Source: Hydra vulgaris (lineage: Eukaryota > Cnidaria > Hydrozoa > Anthoathecata > Hydridae). Taken from it: a stretch of 64,000 bases of DNA. The notes under the pieces are model-generated. The model had not been told where the DNA came from. It did no database searches and was given only the letters and a program-made list of their open reading frames with translations. This document shows, one piece after another, positions 1 through 10,098 of the stretch. The stretch covers positions 20,965,001 to 21,029,000 of the forward strand of contig NC_088921.1 of the NCBI RefSeq assembly GCF_038396675.1, given 5' to 3'. Position 1 is the first letter of the stretch, and each line of letters opens with the position of its first letter. Position numbers and translations under genes: made by a program.

Positions 1-94
1 CATTGTTGAAGACGGCGTCAGTCCGACTATGTCTGCAGTGTTCAGTTATCGCTTCTCGGCCTAATGGCTAAGATCAAGTGTAGTATCTGTTCTT
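1..94 (+). repeat. U2 repeat block: spacer end plus U2 nt 1-47
   Basis: The window opens inside a U2 spacer. A U2 gene starts at 48 and is cut after nt 47 (position 94) by insertion E1. The fragment keeps stem-loop I and the GTAGTA branch-recognition sequence but lacks the Sm site, so it cannot make U2 RNA. Confidence 0.9.
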
Positions 95-1785
95 TTGAGT
101 GACCGAGAGGAAAAAGAGTAGTTAGTACACGTAGTGTATTACTAGTATGAATACAAAGTCATTAGAAATTGATACGGACAACATAGGCAGTATTGCCACC
201 ACTAAAAGCTATTGTCAAGCTATTAATCTATCGAACCAACCGATTAAGTACAGCGTTTTAAGTAGGACTCTTTTGTGTCATAAGACTCAAAATTGTTCAG
301 AGCTTGATATTCTGTCGGCTATCGAAGATGCAGGTCTAGATGATGATCTGGAGAGATTCCAGATTATTCGTAACGGAACTATGATTGAGCTGGTCATGAA
401 ATCCGACAGAGCAAAATCGTTGCTCCAAGATAAAGGCTTCTTGTGTTAACGGTGTAATACATCGTTTTCATAACTCAACTCCAACTCGAAATATTAGCAA
501 ACGTATTGCGGTATCCGTTATTGGATTACCTCTAGAAAAAAAGGAGTTTCCAGTCGGGAAAGCGCTTGAAGACTTAGGCTATGGTAAACATATTTACACA
601 AGACCAGTGTTTAAAAAAACACCAAAGAATAAAACACCGTACTTTTCTGGCATTTAGTTGTCATTATTGACAACATCTTAAAACCAATTCCTCGAAACCT
701 AAGACTAAGGGGATATAATCTTAGAATCGTCTATACAGGACAAGATCAACCAAAAGCTAATCTAAACGAAACACAAAAAACACCATTAACTGATAGAGTA
801 GAGAAGGAATCAACGGAAAGTAAAATCGGACCTGAAATAGAGAAAAAAGAACTAAATGAAACATTAATTAATAAAGAAAATTCAACTGTAAACATAGAAA
901 CAGCGGAACCAATAAAGGTAGCAAATCCAGATGATTTAGCACCTCAAAGTACTAAAAGTGAAAACAATATCACAACTGAAAGAGGTGTTATGGATAATAT
1001 ATCAACAGAAGATTTAGAAGAAGGAGAAATCACCATACTTGAAGAACTTGAGGACATGAACCATTTAGAAATAGTAGAATTTAACTGGAAAGCTTTTAAA
1101 AATTTTGACAGATATAACTGCTCCGAAGAAGAATTAAATAAACTAAAGAGGTATAAAAAGGCTGAGTGGGACGAGTACGAGTCAGAGCGTCGTAACTACA
1201 GAGCACTAGAAAAAAGCAACAAAGAAAAAGGGATGTTGACGCCAATTTCTTTTAAAGCTATGGATTCAGGCGAAATGTATTCTTATAATAAAAAAGAATT
1301 TAAAAACTATTACGAAGAAGACTATTCAACTGATGATGAAGAAAAATACGTAGCACATAAAAAAGCGGAATGGGATCAACGAAGAAAAGAATTTACTATG
1401 TTTATTAAAGACCACGAAAAAAAACAAAAGGAAAGACAGAATAAATTACAACTAAATCTAATTAAAAAAGAAAAAAGGCAAAAACTGATTGAATAAACTA
1501 TAACCTATTTTAATTATATATTAAACTATTCCAAAACGTATTACAAATATAATAAAACAAAATAATAACTGTAACAATTGTTATTAAGTCATCTCCTAGA
1601 GATACTTTCTAAACTCTTAATAACTCAGTAAAACTAAAATAAAATGAAAACAAAAATAAAAATATAAAAAACACAAAAACAAAAATATAAAACCATAAAA
1701 TTTAAATAATAAACAAAAAATATAAAATTAAAACTGCCTTCTAACGCCTTGGACTAGTAGGTAGTTAAAAAAAAAAAAAAAAAAA
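95..1785 (+). mobile_element. E1: group A ORF1-only U2-specific retrotransposon, 5' truncated
   Basis: Inserted between U2 nt 47 and nt 36, giving a 12-bp target-site duplication (GTATCTGTTCTT at 83-94 and 1786-1797). It starts about 150 bp inside the leader of the full-length group A element E4. The 3' UTR (1497-1785) is A-rich and ends with the tail CTTGGACTAGTAGGTAG before poly(A). E18 has the identical truncation point, so E1 and E18 descend from one insertion. No ORF2 is present. Confidence 0.9.
147..1496 (+). pseudogene. Broken group A ORF1 (E1)
   Basis: This is the counterpart of the 451-residue ORF1 of E4. Reading starts at the ATG at 147 and is lost at an insertion near 438, where the copy reads GGCTTCTTG and intact copies read GGTCTTTG. 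A one-base loss near 652 breaks it again, and there is another small change near 1213. The C-terminal part is open again from 990 to 1496 and keeps the FKNFD and KKAEW motifs. The breaks may be decay or sequence error in homopolymers, because the near-identical E18 is broken at different places. Confidence 0.85.
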
Positions 1786-2163
1786 GTATCTGTTCTTATC
1801 AGTTTAATATCTGGTACGCCGGCACAGTCCGGCTCATATATTAATCTGATTTTTGGCATTAGGTCATGGGATCATAGGTTTACCTTGCCCTGACCACGGG
1901 TTGCCTCGGCTTTGCACTACTGCTGAGCGCGGCCCAGATTGGAAAAAAGAAAATATCTTCACTTTCAGAGTGTCTAACATCGCTAATGGTCTCAGCTGCT
2001 GCTGCTGATGATGCTGCTGATGATGACGACGACGAAAATGATTAGACGTTCTAATTCAAACCACAAGTACATTGTTGAAGACGGCGTCAGTCCGACTATG
2101 TCTGCAGTGTTCAGTTATCGCTTCTCGGCCTAATGGCTAAGATCAAGTGTAGTATCTGTTCTT
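1786..2163 (+). repeat. U2 repeat block between E1 and E2
   Basis: U2 nt 36-190 (1786-1940), a full spacer, then U2 nt 1-47 (2117-2163) cut by E2. Neither half is a functional gene. Confidence 0.92.
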
Positions 2164-4065
2164 GATTCTTGATCTTGGTCATACAACTGAGCTAGTGATC
2201 ACCTTTAGTGAGGTCTACGTGCCTCATTAGTGATTGCTAAGGGTTTACCTTACCCCTTCAAACCGGTTGCCGGTACGGCACTTTTAGATTGGAGTGGTTT
2301 AAGGGAGATTGAGTGTTAGTGAATATTGAGTGTGTTATGAGTGTTAGGAGGTCTACTGGCCTTCAGAGTGACAGAGAGGTTATTTATACGTTGAGTATAA
2401 ACTAATCATGACTTTAAAAAGTCCATTAACGTTAAACTTACCGGACAATAATGTCCAATTTAAAAGCTATGCTCAAGCAACATCTCGAAAACGAATGAGT
2501 TTACTAGCTTAAAAAACACACTGCTTACTAACATCGAGAAAAATATAACTCAAGACGACATTCTTACAGCAATTGAAGATGTTGAACTTGATAAAGACCT
2601 GGAAGGTTTTCAAATAATACGAAACGGGACTATGATGGAAATTGTTATGAAAACGGAAAAGGCAAAACATTTCCTTCAAGAGAAGGGGCTTACTATTAAT
2701 GGTCTACACCACCGTTTTTATAATTCCACTCCTACTAGGAATATTAGTAAACGAGTGGCTGTGTCCGTGATAGGCCTTCCACTTCAAAAGAAGTTCTTTC
2801 CCGTCGGGAAAGCGTTAGAAGAGTTAGGCTATGGAAAACACATACATACTAGACCGGTGTTTAGACACACGCCTAAAAATAAGACGCCATATTATTCAGG
2901 GATAATAGTAGCTGTCATGGACAATCTTGAGCAGCCAATACCAAAGCAAATAAAACGAACGGCACAATGTGAGAGCAAATTCTATACCCGGAACAGGAAA
3001 GGAGCAGGAAGGAAATGAAGGGAATAAAAAACGTTATCGAAGATTTAAATGAAAAAGCACAACCAAGTAATGAAACAATCAAAGAAGTAGAGGAACAACC
3101 CGTAGATATGAGTATAGTTCAGAGTATTAGTGAATCACCCGTAGAGTGTTTAGTTTTAAAGTGCGATAAACAAGAGTATACAGAAAAAATTATAAGATAA
3201 TCCTAAAGTAACGAATGAAACTGAAGAAGTATGCACACCAACAAATACCAAAAAAGTCAAACTATCAATTATTACCGAAACCATCACACATAATCAAAAC
3301 AGACAAAAATATAACAGTGAAGAAGACGTAGAGGAAGTAGTTAACATACCATCCGAAGAAATAAATTTAGAACAAACGATAGAAAACCATTACTATGATA
3401 ATAGACACGTAAGAAAAGAAATAGATGTATCCGGAATTGAACTACCAAAAGAATTTGAAACCATGAGTTACCACGATTTATGGTGTTTTAACGCAAACTT
3501 CTTTAACGGATTTAACAAAAATAGGTGCAGTGAAGAAGATCTAAAAAGGTATGTTCGATATCGAAGAGCTGAGTACGAAAAAGAAAAACTTGAAAGACGA
3601 CAGGAATATGAGGAACAAAAATTAGCAAAACGAAAGTTATATGAAGAAGAAAAATTAGCTAGACGGAAGGCAATGGAGGATGCTAAACAGAAACAAAATA
3701 AAAATCCAAAAACTTTTATAAATAACCGAGATGAATGGTATTGAAAAATGTCTCAGAAAAACAAAAATAAAAAATAAAAAACCATTGAAATTTACAAAAA
3801 TAAATTTCTAAAAAACTAAATAAAAATTATAAAACTATACTAAAAACCAAACAAATATCTATACTTATCTAAAAAAATATACATATATATAACTTTATAA
3901 TAAGTGGCTATGTAGCTATATTAAATACCTTTAATAAGGCAATAAAAAATATTTACATATCCAAACAAATAAAAAATAAACCTATCTTCTAGGATCCTGT
4001 GTAAGCCTGATATCAGCTGCAGGTAACCCTAGTCGTTAGAATAAAAAAAAAAAAAAAAAAAAAAA
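2164..4065 (+). mobile_element. E2: group D ORF1-only retrotransposon
   Basis: A full-length insertion at the usual site, with a 12-bp target-site duplication. The leader (2164-2407) holds a U2 stem-loop III-like stretch near 2240-2275, altered relative to E19, and a hairpin TTTATAC/GTATAAA just before the start codon. The 3' UTR (3745-4065) is noncoding. It ends with a tail containing TCCTGTGTAAGCCTGATATC, related to the tails of E8, E9 and E16, followed by poly(A). The sister copy is E19. Confidence 0.88.
2408..3744 (+). pseudogene. Broken group D ORF1 (E2)
   Basis: The ATG at 2408 starts MTLKSPLTLNLPDNN. Compared with E19, one T is missing at about 2481 (ACATCTCG against ACATCTTCG), so the frame shifts before the RNA-binding region. 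The open stretch 2632-3018 holds the conserved IVMK, SVIGLPL and GYGKHI blocks. Further differences around 2950-3020 and 3195 break the linker. The last open part (3463-3744) encodes one copy of the FNGF/RYRRAEY domain followed by tandem repeats of the type YEEEKLARRK, predicted to be a charged helix. Confidence 0.82.
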
Positions 4066-4576
4066 GTATCTGTTCTTATCAGTTTAATATCTGGTACGCC
4101 GGCACAGTCCGGCTCATATATTAATCTGATTTTTGGCATTAGGTCATGGGATCATAGGTATACCTTGCCCTGACCACGGGTTGCCTCGGCTTTGCACTAC
4201 TGCTGAGCGCGGCCCAGATTGGAAAAAAGAAAATATCTTCACTTTCAGAGTGTCTAACATCGCTAATGGTCTCAGCTGCTGCTGCTAATGATGCTGCTGA
4301 TGATGACGACGACGAAAATGATTAGACGTTCTAATTCAAACCACAAGTACATTGTTGAAGACGGCGTCAGTCCGACTATGTCTGCAGTGTTCAGTTATCG
4401 CTTCTCGGCCTAATGGCTAAGATCAAGTGTAGTATCTGTTCTTATCAGTTTAATATCTCGGTACGCCGGCACAGTCCGGCTCATATATTAATCTGATTTT
4501 TGGCATTAGGTCATGGGATCATAGGTTTACCTTGCCCTGACCACGGGTTGCCTCGGCTTTGCACTACTGCTGAGCG
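4066..4576 (+). repeat. U2 repeat block ending in a U2 copy cut at nt 179
   Basis: U2 nt 36-190 (4066-4220), a spacer, then a U2 gene from 4397 that runs to nt 179 (4576) before E3 begins. This last copy has a one-base insertion (ATCTCGG against ATCTGG). Every other insertion with a readable upstream junction joins at or before nt 47. Confidence 0.9.
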
Positions 4577-4578
4577 TA

Positions 4579-4830
4579 GGAAAATCAATCGCAGAACAAA
4601 CCATTGAAATCGAATTAAAGAAAGTAGTCGAGGAGATTGTCGAGGAACAAAAGATCGAGCAAGAAACAGCCGTGTTGAGGACAAACGAAACTGAAGACAA
4701 AAAGATTGAAGACGTGGAGATGATAGAGCAGTCGGGGAAGGCGAACAAGAGAAAAACAAAAGAAGGTGAAGAAAAAGACGATCCGAAACGAGTTGTAAAA
4801 AATCGAGTGGAAGATGACAAGCACGGGTAA
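4579..4830 (+). pseudogene. C-terminal remnant of ORF1 (E3)
   Basis: An open frame with no start codon runs from the element's truncated 5' end to the TAA at 4828-4830. It encodes about 83 residues rich in Glu and Lys, including VVEEIVEEQKIEQETAV and NKRKTKEGEEK. This matches the charged C-terminal character of Tx1-type ORF1 proteins. It does not contain the FKNFD/KKAEW domain found in the ORF1-only elements. Its place immediately before ORF2 identifies it as ORF1. Confidence 0.75.
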
Positions 4831-5027
4831 TGTACGCATTCTGTGTTTGTCTTTAATTTTTATTTTTTACTAGATTTATTTTTTTTGATTGTGGAACGCA
4901 AACGCTCTCCTGTCATTTTAAAATTTCCTGAAAATTAAGAGTGCGCCGCTTTTATTTTGAAAAATTTTGTAATTTGCCTTTCCTTCAATTCGCTTTAAGC
5001 ATTTGTTTGCGTTTTTGAAATAAAATA

Positions 5028-8000
5028 ATGGCGATTAAAATTCTGACGTTAAACGTCAACGGTCTCAACGAAGAGATCAAAAGACGAAAAGTAATGCGCT
5101 TTTGTGAAATTCAAAACTATGACGTATGTTTACTGCAAGAAACACACGGATGCGACAAAACCGCAGAAATATGGACTAAAGAATGGCGAAATCTAACACA
5201 AGGTAACTCTCTTTGGAACAATCTAAACCAAAGGGAGTGCGGAGTCGCTTTTTTAACAAAACACGATTTCCAATTTAAAGAGGTTACTCAAGACAAAGGC
5301 GGGCGAATTTTAGCGGCTAGCTTTTGTGTTAATAAAATAAATGTTAGAATAATAAACATATACGGTCCTAACGTACCGCAAGAAAAAGAAAATTTTTTCA
5401 AAACTTTAGAACGTCACGCGCGTGAGTGCGACACTCTTATACTTTCGGGAGATTTTAATATGGTTTTAAATCCTGTCCTAGACAGGCAAGGTGGCGATCT
5501 TTTTAACAAGAATAACACTCTAGGTAGTAAGAATTTGCAAAATTTTCTTGAAAAATATGATTTGATTGATCTCTACAGAGAAACCAATCCTCTAAAATTA
5601 GAATTTACATTTGAAAAACCTGACAAAACCTTTAGGAGCAGGATTGATCGAGTGTATATTTCCTCAGCAGCAAAAGCGCAGAGCACGTGCAAAATTTTAA
5701 GAGCGGAGATAAGCGACCATAGCGCGGTTTTGTGCGCACTCGACATTAAAGAATCAAACGCAAGAGGACCAGGTTACTGGCATTTAAACGTCGCTATTTT
5801 AAAAGACGCTGAATTTAAGCAAATGCTAAAACGCGAATTTGATAACGTAAAAATTTCTAAAAATGTCTACCAAAACCATAACCAATGGTGGGACATCGCT
5901 AAAACCAAAATTAGAGATGTTGCCGTGCAGCGCGCAACAGAAATAAGCGCCCAAAATAAGCGTAACATTAACCTTTTGAAATACGAGATTGAAGCGGAGA
6001 AAAACAAAATCAAAAAAAATAAGGAAAAAATTAAACAACTCCAAAAACAATTGCTCGGGCTGGAAAACGCGGCGGGAATTTTTGTAAGAACAAAACAAGT
6101 CATAGTCGAGGATGGAGAAACTCCCTCCAAGGCTCTTTTTCAAATGGAAAAAAACAATCAACGCAAAAAAACAATTCAAGAGATAAGGTGCGGCGACGTT
6201 CTTTATAGTGACACCAAAAACATACAAAAAACAATAAGAAATTTTTATGCGGAACTCTACAAAAAACAGCGCGTAGACAAAGAAGAGGGAAACCGTTTCC
6301 TCGTAAACTTTGCGGAACCGTTAACTGACGATGAAAACGGCTTTTTAAACATCAAATTTAGTAACGCGGAATTGCGAAACGCAGCTTTCTCGCTCGCAAA
6401 AAACAAAACACCAGGGATAGACGGTTTACCTGTAGAACTCTACCAGGAGTTCTGGGATTTGTTAGGTGAGGAACTGACATCGTTAGCAAACGAAAATCTC
6501 TTTGAAAAAAACAATGAACTCACGTGGACCCAGCGAACTGCATTGATAAGCCTCCTTCCAAAACAAGGGGACTTAACTCTAATGCAGAACTGGAGACCGA
6601 TATCCCTCTTGTGCGCCGATTATAAAATTATAACCAAGGCGTTGGCGCTGCGGCTTTCAAAAATACTAAACAAAATTCTTGAACCGTCGCAGACATGTTC
6701 TGTGCCAGGTCGAAATATATACTCGAACATATTCCTTGTGAGAGATTTAATAGAATACACTAACGAGAAAAACATTGAAGGTTTCTTAATAGCGATCGAT
6801 CAAGAGAAAGCTTTTGACAAAATTGATAGAGGCTTTCTCTTCAAAGTCTTAAAAAAACTAAATCTTGGCAATAACTTTATAAGAGCGATTAAGCAAACCA
6901 TGAAAAGCGCGCAATCTTTAATCATAAACAACGGATTTACAGGCGAACCTTTTAAGATCGAAAGAGGAGTAAGGCAAGGTGATCCCATCTCCTTGATGCT
7001 ATACTGTATTGCTGTAGAGGCTTTGGCGCTAGAAATCAAGAAAAGTAAAAAAATCGACGGCATACCGCTACCGGGGACGAAAGCGAATTTGAAAATACTC
7101 CAATACGCTGACGATACCACGGTAGCGGCAAGAAACATTAGCTCTATAGACGAAGTTTTTAAAATTCTTGAAAGGTTTGAGCGCGCAACGGGATCTAACA
7201 TTAACAAAGCGAAAACGAAAGGTTTAGCGCTAGGCGGTTTCGACGCGGCTGCCCCAATGAACGTCTTTGGACAGCATAGCAAAAACATAGGCGACGTTAA
7301 CTGGGCAAACGAAAGCGGAATAAAAATTCTAGGCATTCATTTTTTTACGGATTTAAATCGCACGGCAGAGACAAATTGGCAAAAAGCGTTTGGAAATTTT
7401 AAGAAAAGGCTACAGAGTTTTAAATACAGGAACGTGTCACTAAGATGCAAAGGCGTGTATGTCAACACGCTGGCGCTGTCGAAGGTGTGGTTCGTTGCTA
7501 ACGTTTTTCCGCTTGACAAAGTGACCGACCAAAATATCCGCAAGGAAATTTCGGTTTACTTGTGGCAAAACAACTACGCCGAACCCATCAAAAGAGACAT
7601 TCTAAACCTTCCGGTGTCAGCCGGGGGTTTAGGAATCTTAGACGCGTCCAAGCAATGCTTGGCTCTACGGCTAAAACACTTGCTCCTCTTGAGAGAAAAT
7701 AACAAACCCCATGAAAGCCTGTTTCTCCAAAAATATTTTTTAGCCCTTTCTTTGACCGCTCTTGCAAAAAATAATTACCCTGATTGGTCGTTTTTAGCTC
7801 AAAACAACTTCCCCAAAGCTTTAAAAGACCATCCTTTTTTTTACAAAGACGTTGTGGATAGTCTCCGTACAAATCTGGCTATTTTGCAGCTCAAACAAAA
7901 AACAACAAAAAGCGTATACCTTTTTTTGGCAAACCACCACCAAAACAAAAACATCGCGAAATCGCAACTCAAGTGGGACGCGATTTTCCAAAAAACTTTG

Positions 8001-8579
8001 CCGTGGAATACCATTTGGAGGCGGAACTTTAATTCATACGCGCAAGGGCCGTGCCAGAATGCGCAGTGGCGAATCTTACATGATATAATGCCCACTAAGC
8101 AAAAAATTCACAGCTGGAAGAAAAATCGCGGGCGAGGATTACCTAAGTGCGACGATTGCAATAAAATCGAAACAACGCTGCACCCTTTTATAAATTGCAA
8201 AACAGCCAGAACTGTGTGGAAGTTTTTTAAAAGTATGTACGAAAAGATATCTAACAATACTTTTAACATAGTTCACGCCGTTTTCTTAATGGACACGGTC
8301 ACTCCTGTAAATAACAAAAATACTAATAAATTACTAACCACGGTTACAAATATAATTACAACCGAACTGTGGAGGGCGCGGAATTTAAGAACAAAAGAAA
8401 ACAAAAAAGTTAATCCTACCAAAACAATAGAAGCGATAAAACGAGAAATACAATATCTGTGGAAAATAAAATACAATAAGTATTTGCGCGAAAACGAAAT
8501 GGAAAAATTCCACAGCTTATACTCCATAAACAACGCAGTAAGTAATGCAAATGAACAGGATTTAGTTTTTACTTTTTAA
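5028..8579 (+). CDS. ORF2 endonuclease-reverse transcriptase, 1183 aa (E3)
   Basis: A complete ORF2 of a Tx1-type LINE. The N-terminal apurinic-like endonuclease shows LNVNGLN (8-14), QETH (37-40), IYGPN (111-115), GDFN (141-144), SRIDR (204-208) and SDH (229-231), the usual catalytic set. The reverse transcriptase spans about residues 400-760: WRPISLLCADYKI, then IDQEKAFDKIDR with catalytic Asp591, GVRQGDPISLMLY, and YADD at 693-696. A C-terminal CX2CX7HX4C motif (Cys1041, Cys1044, His1052, Cys1057) resembles that of other APE-type LINEs. By family knowledge the enzyme nicks the target and primes cDNA synthesis there; the target here is the bottom strand between U2 nt 35 and 36. The ATG at 5028 directly precedes the endonuclease. 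No breaks are seen. Confidence 0.95.
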   Translation: MAIKILTLNVNGLNEEIKRRKVMRFCEIQNYDVCLLQETHGCDKTAEIWTKEWRNLTQGNSLWNNLNQRECGVAFLTKHDFQFKEVTQDKGGRILAASFCVNKINVRIINIYGPNVPQEKENFFKTLERHARECDTLILSGDFNMVLNPVLDRQGGDLFNKNNTLGSKNLQNFLEKYDLIDLYRETNPLKLEFTFEKPDKTFRSRIDRVYISSAAKAQSTCKILRAEISDHSAVLCALDIKESNARGPGYWHLNVAILKDAEFKQMLKREFDNVKISKNVYQNHNQWWDIAKTKIRDVAVQRATEISAQNKRNINLLKYEIEAEKNKIKKNKEKIKQLQKQLLGLENAAGIFVRTKQVIVEDGETPSKALFQMEKNNQRKKTIQEIRCGDVLYSDTKNIQKTIRNFYAELYKKQRVDKEEGNRFLVNFAEPLTDDENGFLNIKFSNAELRNAAFSLAKNKTPGIDGLPVELYQEFWDLLGEELTSLANENLFEKNNELTWTQRTALISLLPKQGDLTLMQNWRPISLLCADYKIITKALALRLSKILNKILEPSQTCSVPGRNIYSNIFLVRDLIEYTNEKNIEGFLIAIDQEKAFDKIDRGFLFKVLKKLNLGNNFIRAIKQTMKSAQSLIINNGFTGEPFKIERGVRQGDPISLMLYCIAVEALALEIKKSKKIDGIPLPGTKANLKILQYADDTTVAARNISSIDEVFKILERFERATGSNINKAKTKGLALGGFDAAAPMNVFGQHSKNIGDVNWANESGIKILGIHFFTDLNRTAETNWQKAFGNFKKRLQSFKYRNVSLRCKGVYVNTLALSKVWFVANVFPLDKVTDQNIRKEISVYLWQNNYAEPIKRDILNLPVSAGGLGILDASKQCLALRLKHLLLLRENNKPHESLFLQKYFLALSLTALAKNNYPDWSFLAQNNFPKALKDHPFFYKDVVDSLRTNLAILQLKQKTTKSVYLFLANHHQNKNIAKSQLKWDAIFQKTLPWNTIWRRNFNSYAQGPCQNAQWRILHDIMPTKQKIHSWKKNRGRGLPKCDDCNKIETTLHPFINCKTARTVWKFFKSMYEKISNNTFNIVHAVFLMDTVTPVNNKNTNKLLTTVTNIITTELWRARNLRTKENKKVNPTKTIEAIKREIQYLWKIKYNKYLRENEMEKFHSLYSINNAVSNANEQDLVFTF

Positions 8580-8647
8580 AAACAAAATGGTTTGTTCTTT
8601 ATCTTTGTGATTTTTGAATTAAAAAGCCACCAACCCTTTTCTTCCTA

Positions 8648-8907
8648 ACGAATATGTCCAATGGATCCCGGTGGATCTGGAGGATGTATGTTTTTATTTT
8701 AACTGCGTGGTGTAATACCCACGTTTATATTTTTTAAACTACGACATCCCTACGAATATGTCCGAAAGATCTTGGTGGATCTTAAGGATGTATGTATTTT
8801 TTTTAAGGGCGTGGTGTAATATCCACGCTTATATATTTTAAACAGCAAAAATTTTTTTTGTATTTATTTTATATATTTACGCTTCCTATTTATTTCTTTA
8901 CGGAAAG

Positions 8908-8942
<35 letters not shown>

Positions 8943-9059
8943 GGTTTTGTAAATTTTAATATTTAAACGGATATGTCCGAGGGATCCCAGTGGATCCGGA
9001 GGATGTTTGAATTTATTTTAAGAACGTGGGGTAATAGCCACGCTAATATTTTATAAATT
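8648..9059 (+). other. Three tandem double-hairpin units in the E3 3' UTR
   Basis: Units at about 8648-8740, 8752-8843 and 8965-9059. Each has an outer stem (ATATGTCC pairing with GGATGTAT or a variant) enclosing an inner stem (GGATCC or AGATCT pairing with GGATCT or GGATCC, four-base loop). A second hairpin follows, with arms CGTGG/CCACG around a TAAT-containing loop. Base differences between units keep the pairs. The role is unknown; recognition by the element's proteins or RNA stability are possible. Confidence 0.7.
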
Positions 9060-9144
9060 TTGATATGTATATTTTAATGACAAATTGTAACGTCTTCTTC
9101 TAAAATGAAATAAATGTAATATTGGAAAAAAAAAAAAAAAAAAA

Positions 9145-9888
9145 GTATCTGTTCTTATCAGTTTAATATCTGGTACGCCGGCACAGTCCGGCTCATATAT
9201 TAATCTGATTTTTGGCATTAGGTCATGGGATCATAGGTTTACCTTGCCCTGACCACGGGTTGCCTCGGCTTTGCACTACTGCTGAGCGCGGCCCAGATTG
9301 GAAAAAAGAAAATATCTTCACTTTCAGAGTGTCTAACATCGCTAATGGTCTCAGCTGCTGCTGCTGATGATGCTGCTGATGATGACGACGACGAAAATGA
9401 TTAGACGTTCTAATTCAAACCACAAGTACATTGTTGAAGACGGCGTCAGTCCGACTATGTCTGCAGTGTTCAGTTATCGCTTCTCGGCCTAATGGCTAAG
9501 ATCAAGTGTAGTATCTGTTCTTATCAGTTTAATATCTGGTACGCCGGCACAGTCCGGCTCATATATTAATCTGATTTTTGGCATTAGGTCATGGGATCAT
9601 AGGTTTACCTTGCCCTGACCACGGGTTGCCTCGGCTTTGCACTACTGCTGAGCGCGGCCCAGATTGGAAAAAAGAAAATATCTTCACTTTCAGAGTGTCT
9701 AACATCGCTAATGGTCTCAGCTGCTGCTGCTGATGATGCTGCTGATGATGACGACGACGAAAATGATTAGACGTTCTAATTCAAACCACAAGTACATTGT
9801 TGAAGACGGCGTCAGTCCGACTATGTCTGCAGTGTTCAGTTATCGCTTCTCGGCCTAATGGCTAAGATCAAGTGTAGTATCTGTTCTT
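9145..9888 (+). repeat. U2 repeat block between E3 and E4
   Basis: U2 nt 36-190 (9145-9299), one complete U2 unit, then U2 nt 1-47 (9842-9888) cut by E4. Confidence 0.93.
9476..9665 (+). ncRNA. U2: U2 snRNA, complete copy
   Basis: Spliceosomal U2 RNA, which pairs with the intron branch site. It begins ATCGCTTCTCGG. Stem-loop I is GGCCTAATGGCT (nt 11-22), the branch-recognition sequence GTAGTA is nt 33-38, and the stem IIa region follows. The Sm site ATTTTTGG is nt 99-106. Terminal stem CTCGGC/GCTGAG carries the loop TTTGCACTACT. The 3' end near GGCCCAGATT is set by similarity to nematode and insect U2 and could vary by a few bases. The length of about 190 nt is typical. Confidence 0.95.
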
Positions 9889-9968
9889 GATTTTTAGTCA
9901 TTAGGTGTTTAATTGGGCTAGTGATTGCTTTCGGTGAGGTCTACGTGCCTCTTAGTGTGTATTAAGAA

Positions 9969-9996
9969 GTTTACCCTACCTCTACAACGGGTTGCC
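9969..9996 (+). other. U2 stem-loop III-like segment in the E4 leader
   Basis: GTTTACC, then CTACCTCTACAA, then CGGGTTGCC closely follow U2 nt 128-155 (GTTTACC, TTGCCCTGACCA, CGGGTTGCC). The same segment lies in the leaders of most other families here. It is too long and too well ordered to be chance, but whether it came from U2 or converged on it is not decided. Confidence 0.7.
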
Positions 9997-10074
9997 TGTA
10001 AGGCAACTTTAGTTTGTTGAAGGTTGTGTGAACTATTAGAGTGTTTTTGAGTGACCGAGAGGAAAAAGAGTAGT

Positions 10075-10093
10075 TAGTACACGTAGTGTACTA
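10075..10093 (+). other. Start-proximal hairpin (group A)
   Basis: TAGTACAC and GTGTACTA form a perfect 8-bp stem with a GTA loop, ending five bases before the start codon. In E1, E15 and E18 one base change turns a G-C pair into G-U, so the stem is kept. Group D has a different 7-bp hairpin at the same place. Confidence 0.6.
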
Positions 10094-10098
10094 CTAGT

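Larger units (their letters stand above)
4577..9144 (+). mobile_element. E3: 5'-truncated autonomous U2-specific LINE, ORF2 intact
   Basis: About 4.6 kb, consisting of the end of ORF1, a 197-bp inter-ORF gap, a complete ORF2, and a 565-bp 3' UTR with three double-hairpin units. A pure A run at about 8909-8940 lies inside the 3' UTR, and a second at 9126-9144 forms the tail. The 3' junction is the usual U2 nt 36, but the 5' junction is at U2 nt 179, so about 144 bp of U2 is present on both sides. The copy lacks a leader and most of ORF1, so it is unlikely to move alone, but its ORF2 could act in trans. Confidence 0.9.

Noticed and set aside
4511-4839. Minus-strand ORFs over the E3 start, and similar minus-strand ORFs throughout the window
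   Set aside because: They mirror coding or A-rich sequence of the + strand elements, have low-complexity Ser, Phe and Ile rich products, and recur with each element copy.
5028-8579. Assignment to the Utopia family because of the U2 target
   Set aside because: Utopia elements carry a restriction-like endonuclease; the ORF2s here have an N-terminal APE-type endonuclease with GDFN and SDH motifs.
8909-8940. The internal A run in the E3 3' UTR as a junction between two nested insertions
   Set aside because: The double-hairpin units continue on both sides (third unit at 8965-9059) and no U2 sequence or target duplication flanks the run.
9889-9900. GATTTTTAG at the E4 5' end as an Sm site
   Set aside because: It resembles AT4-6G but occurs only in group A; groups B, C and D lack it at the same place.
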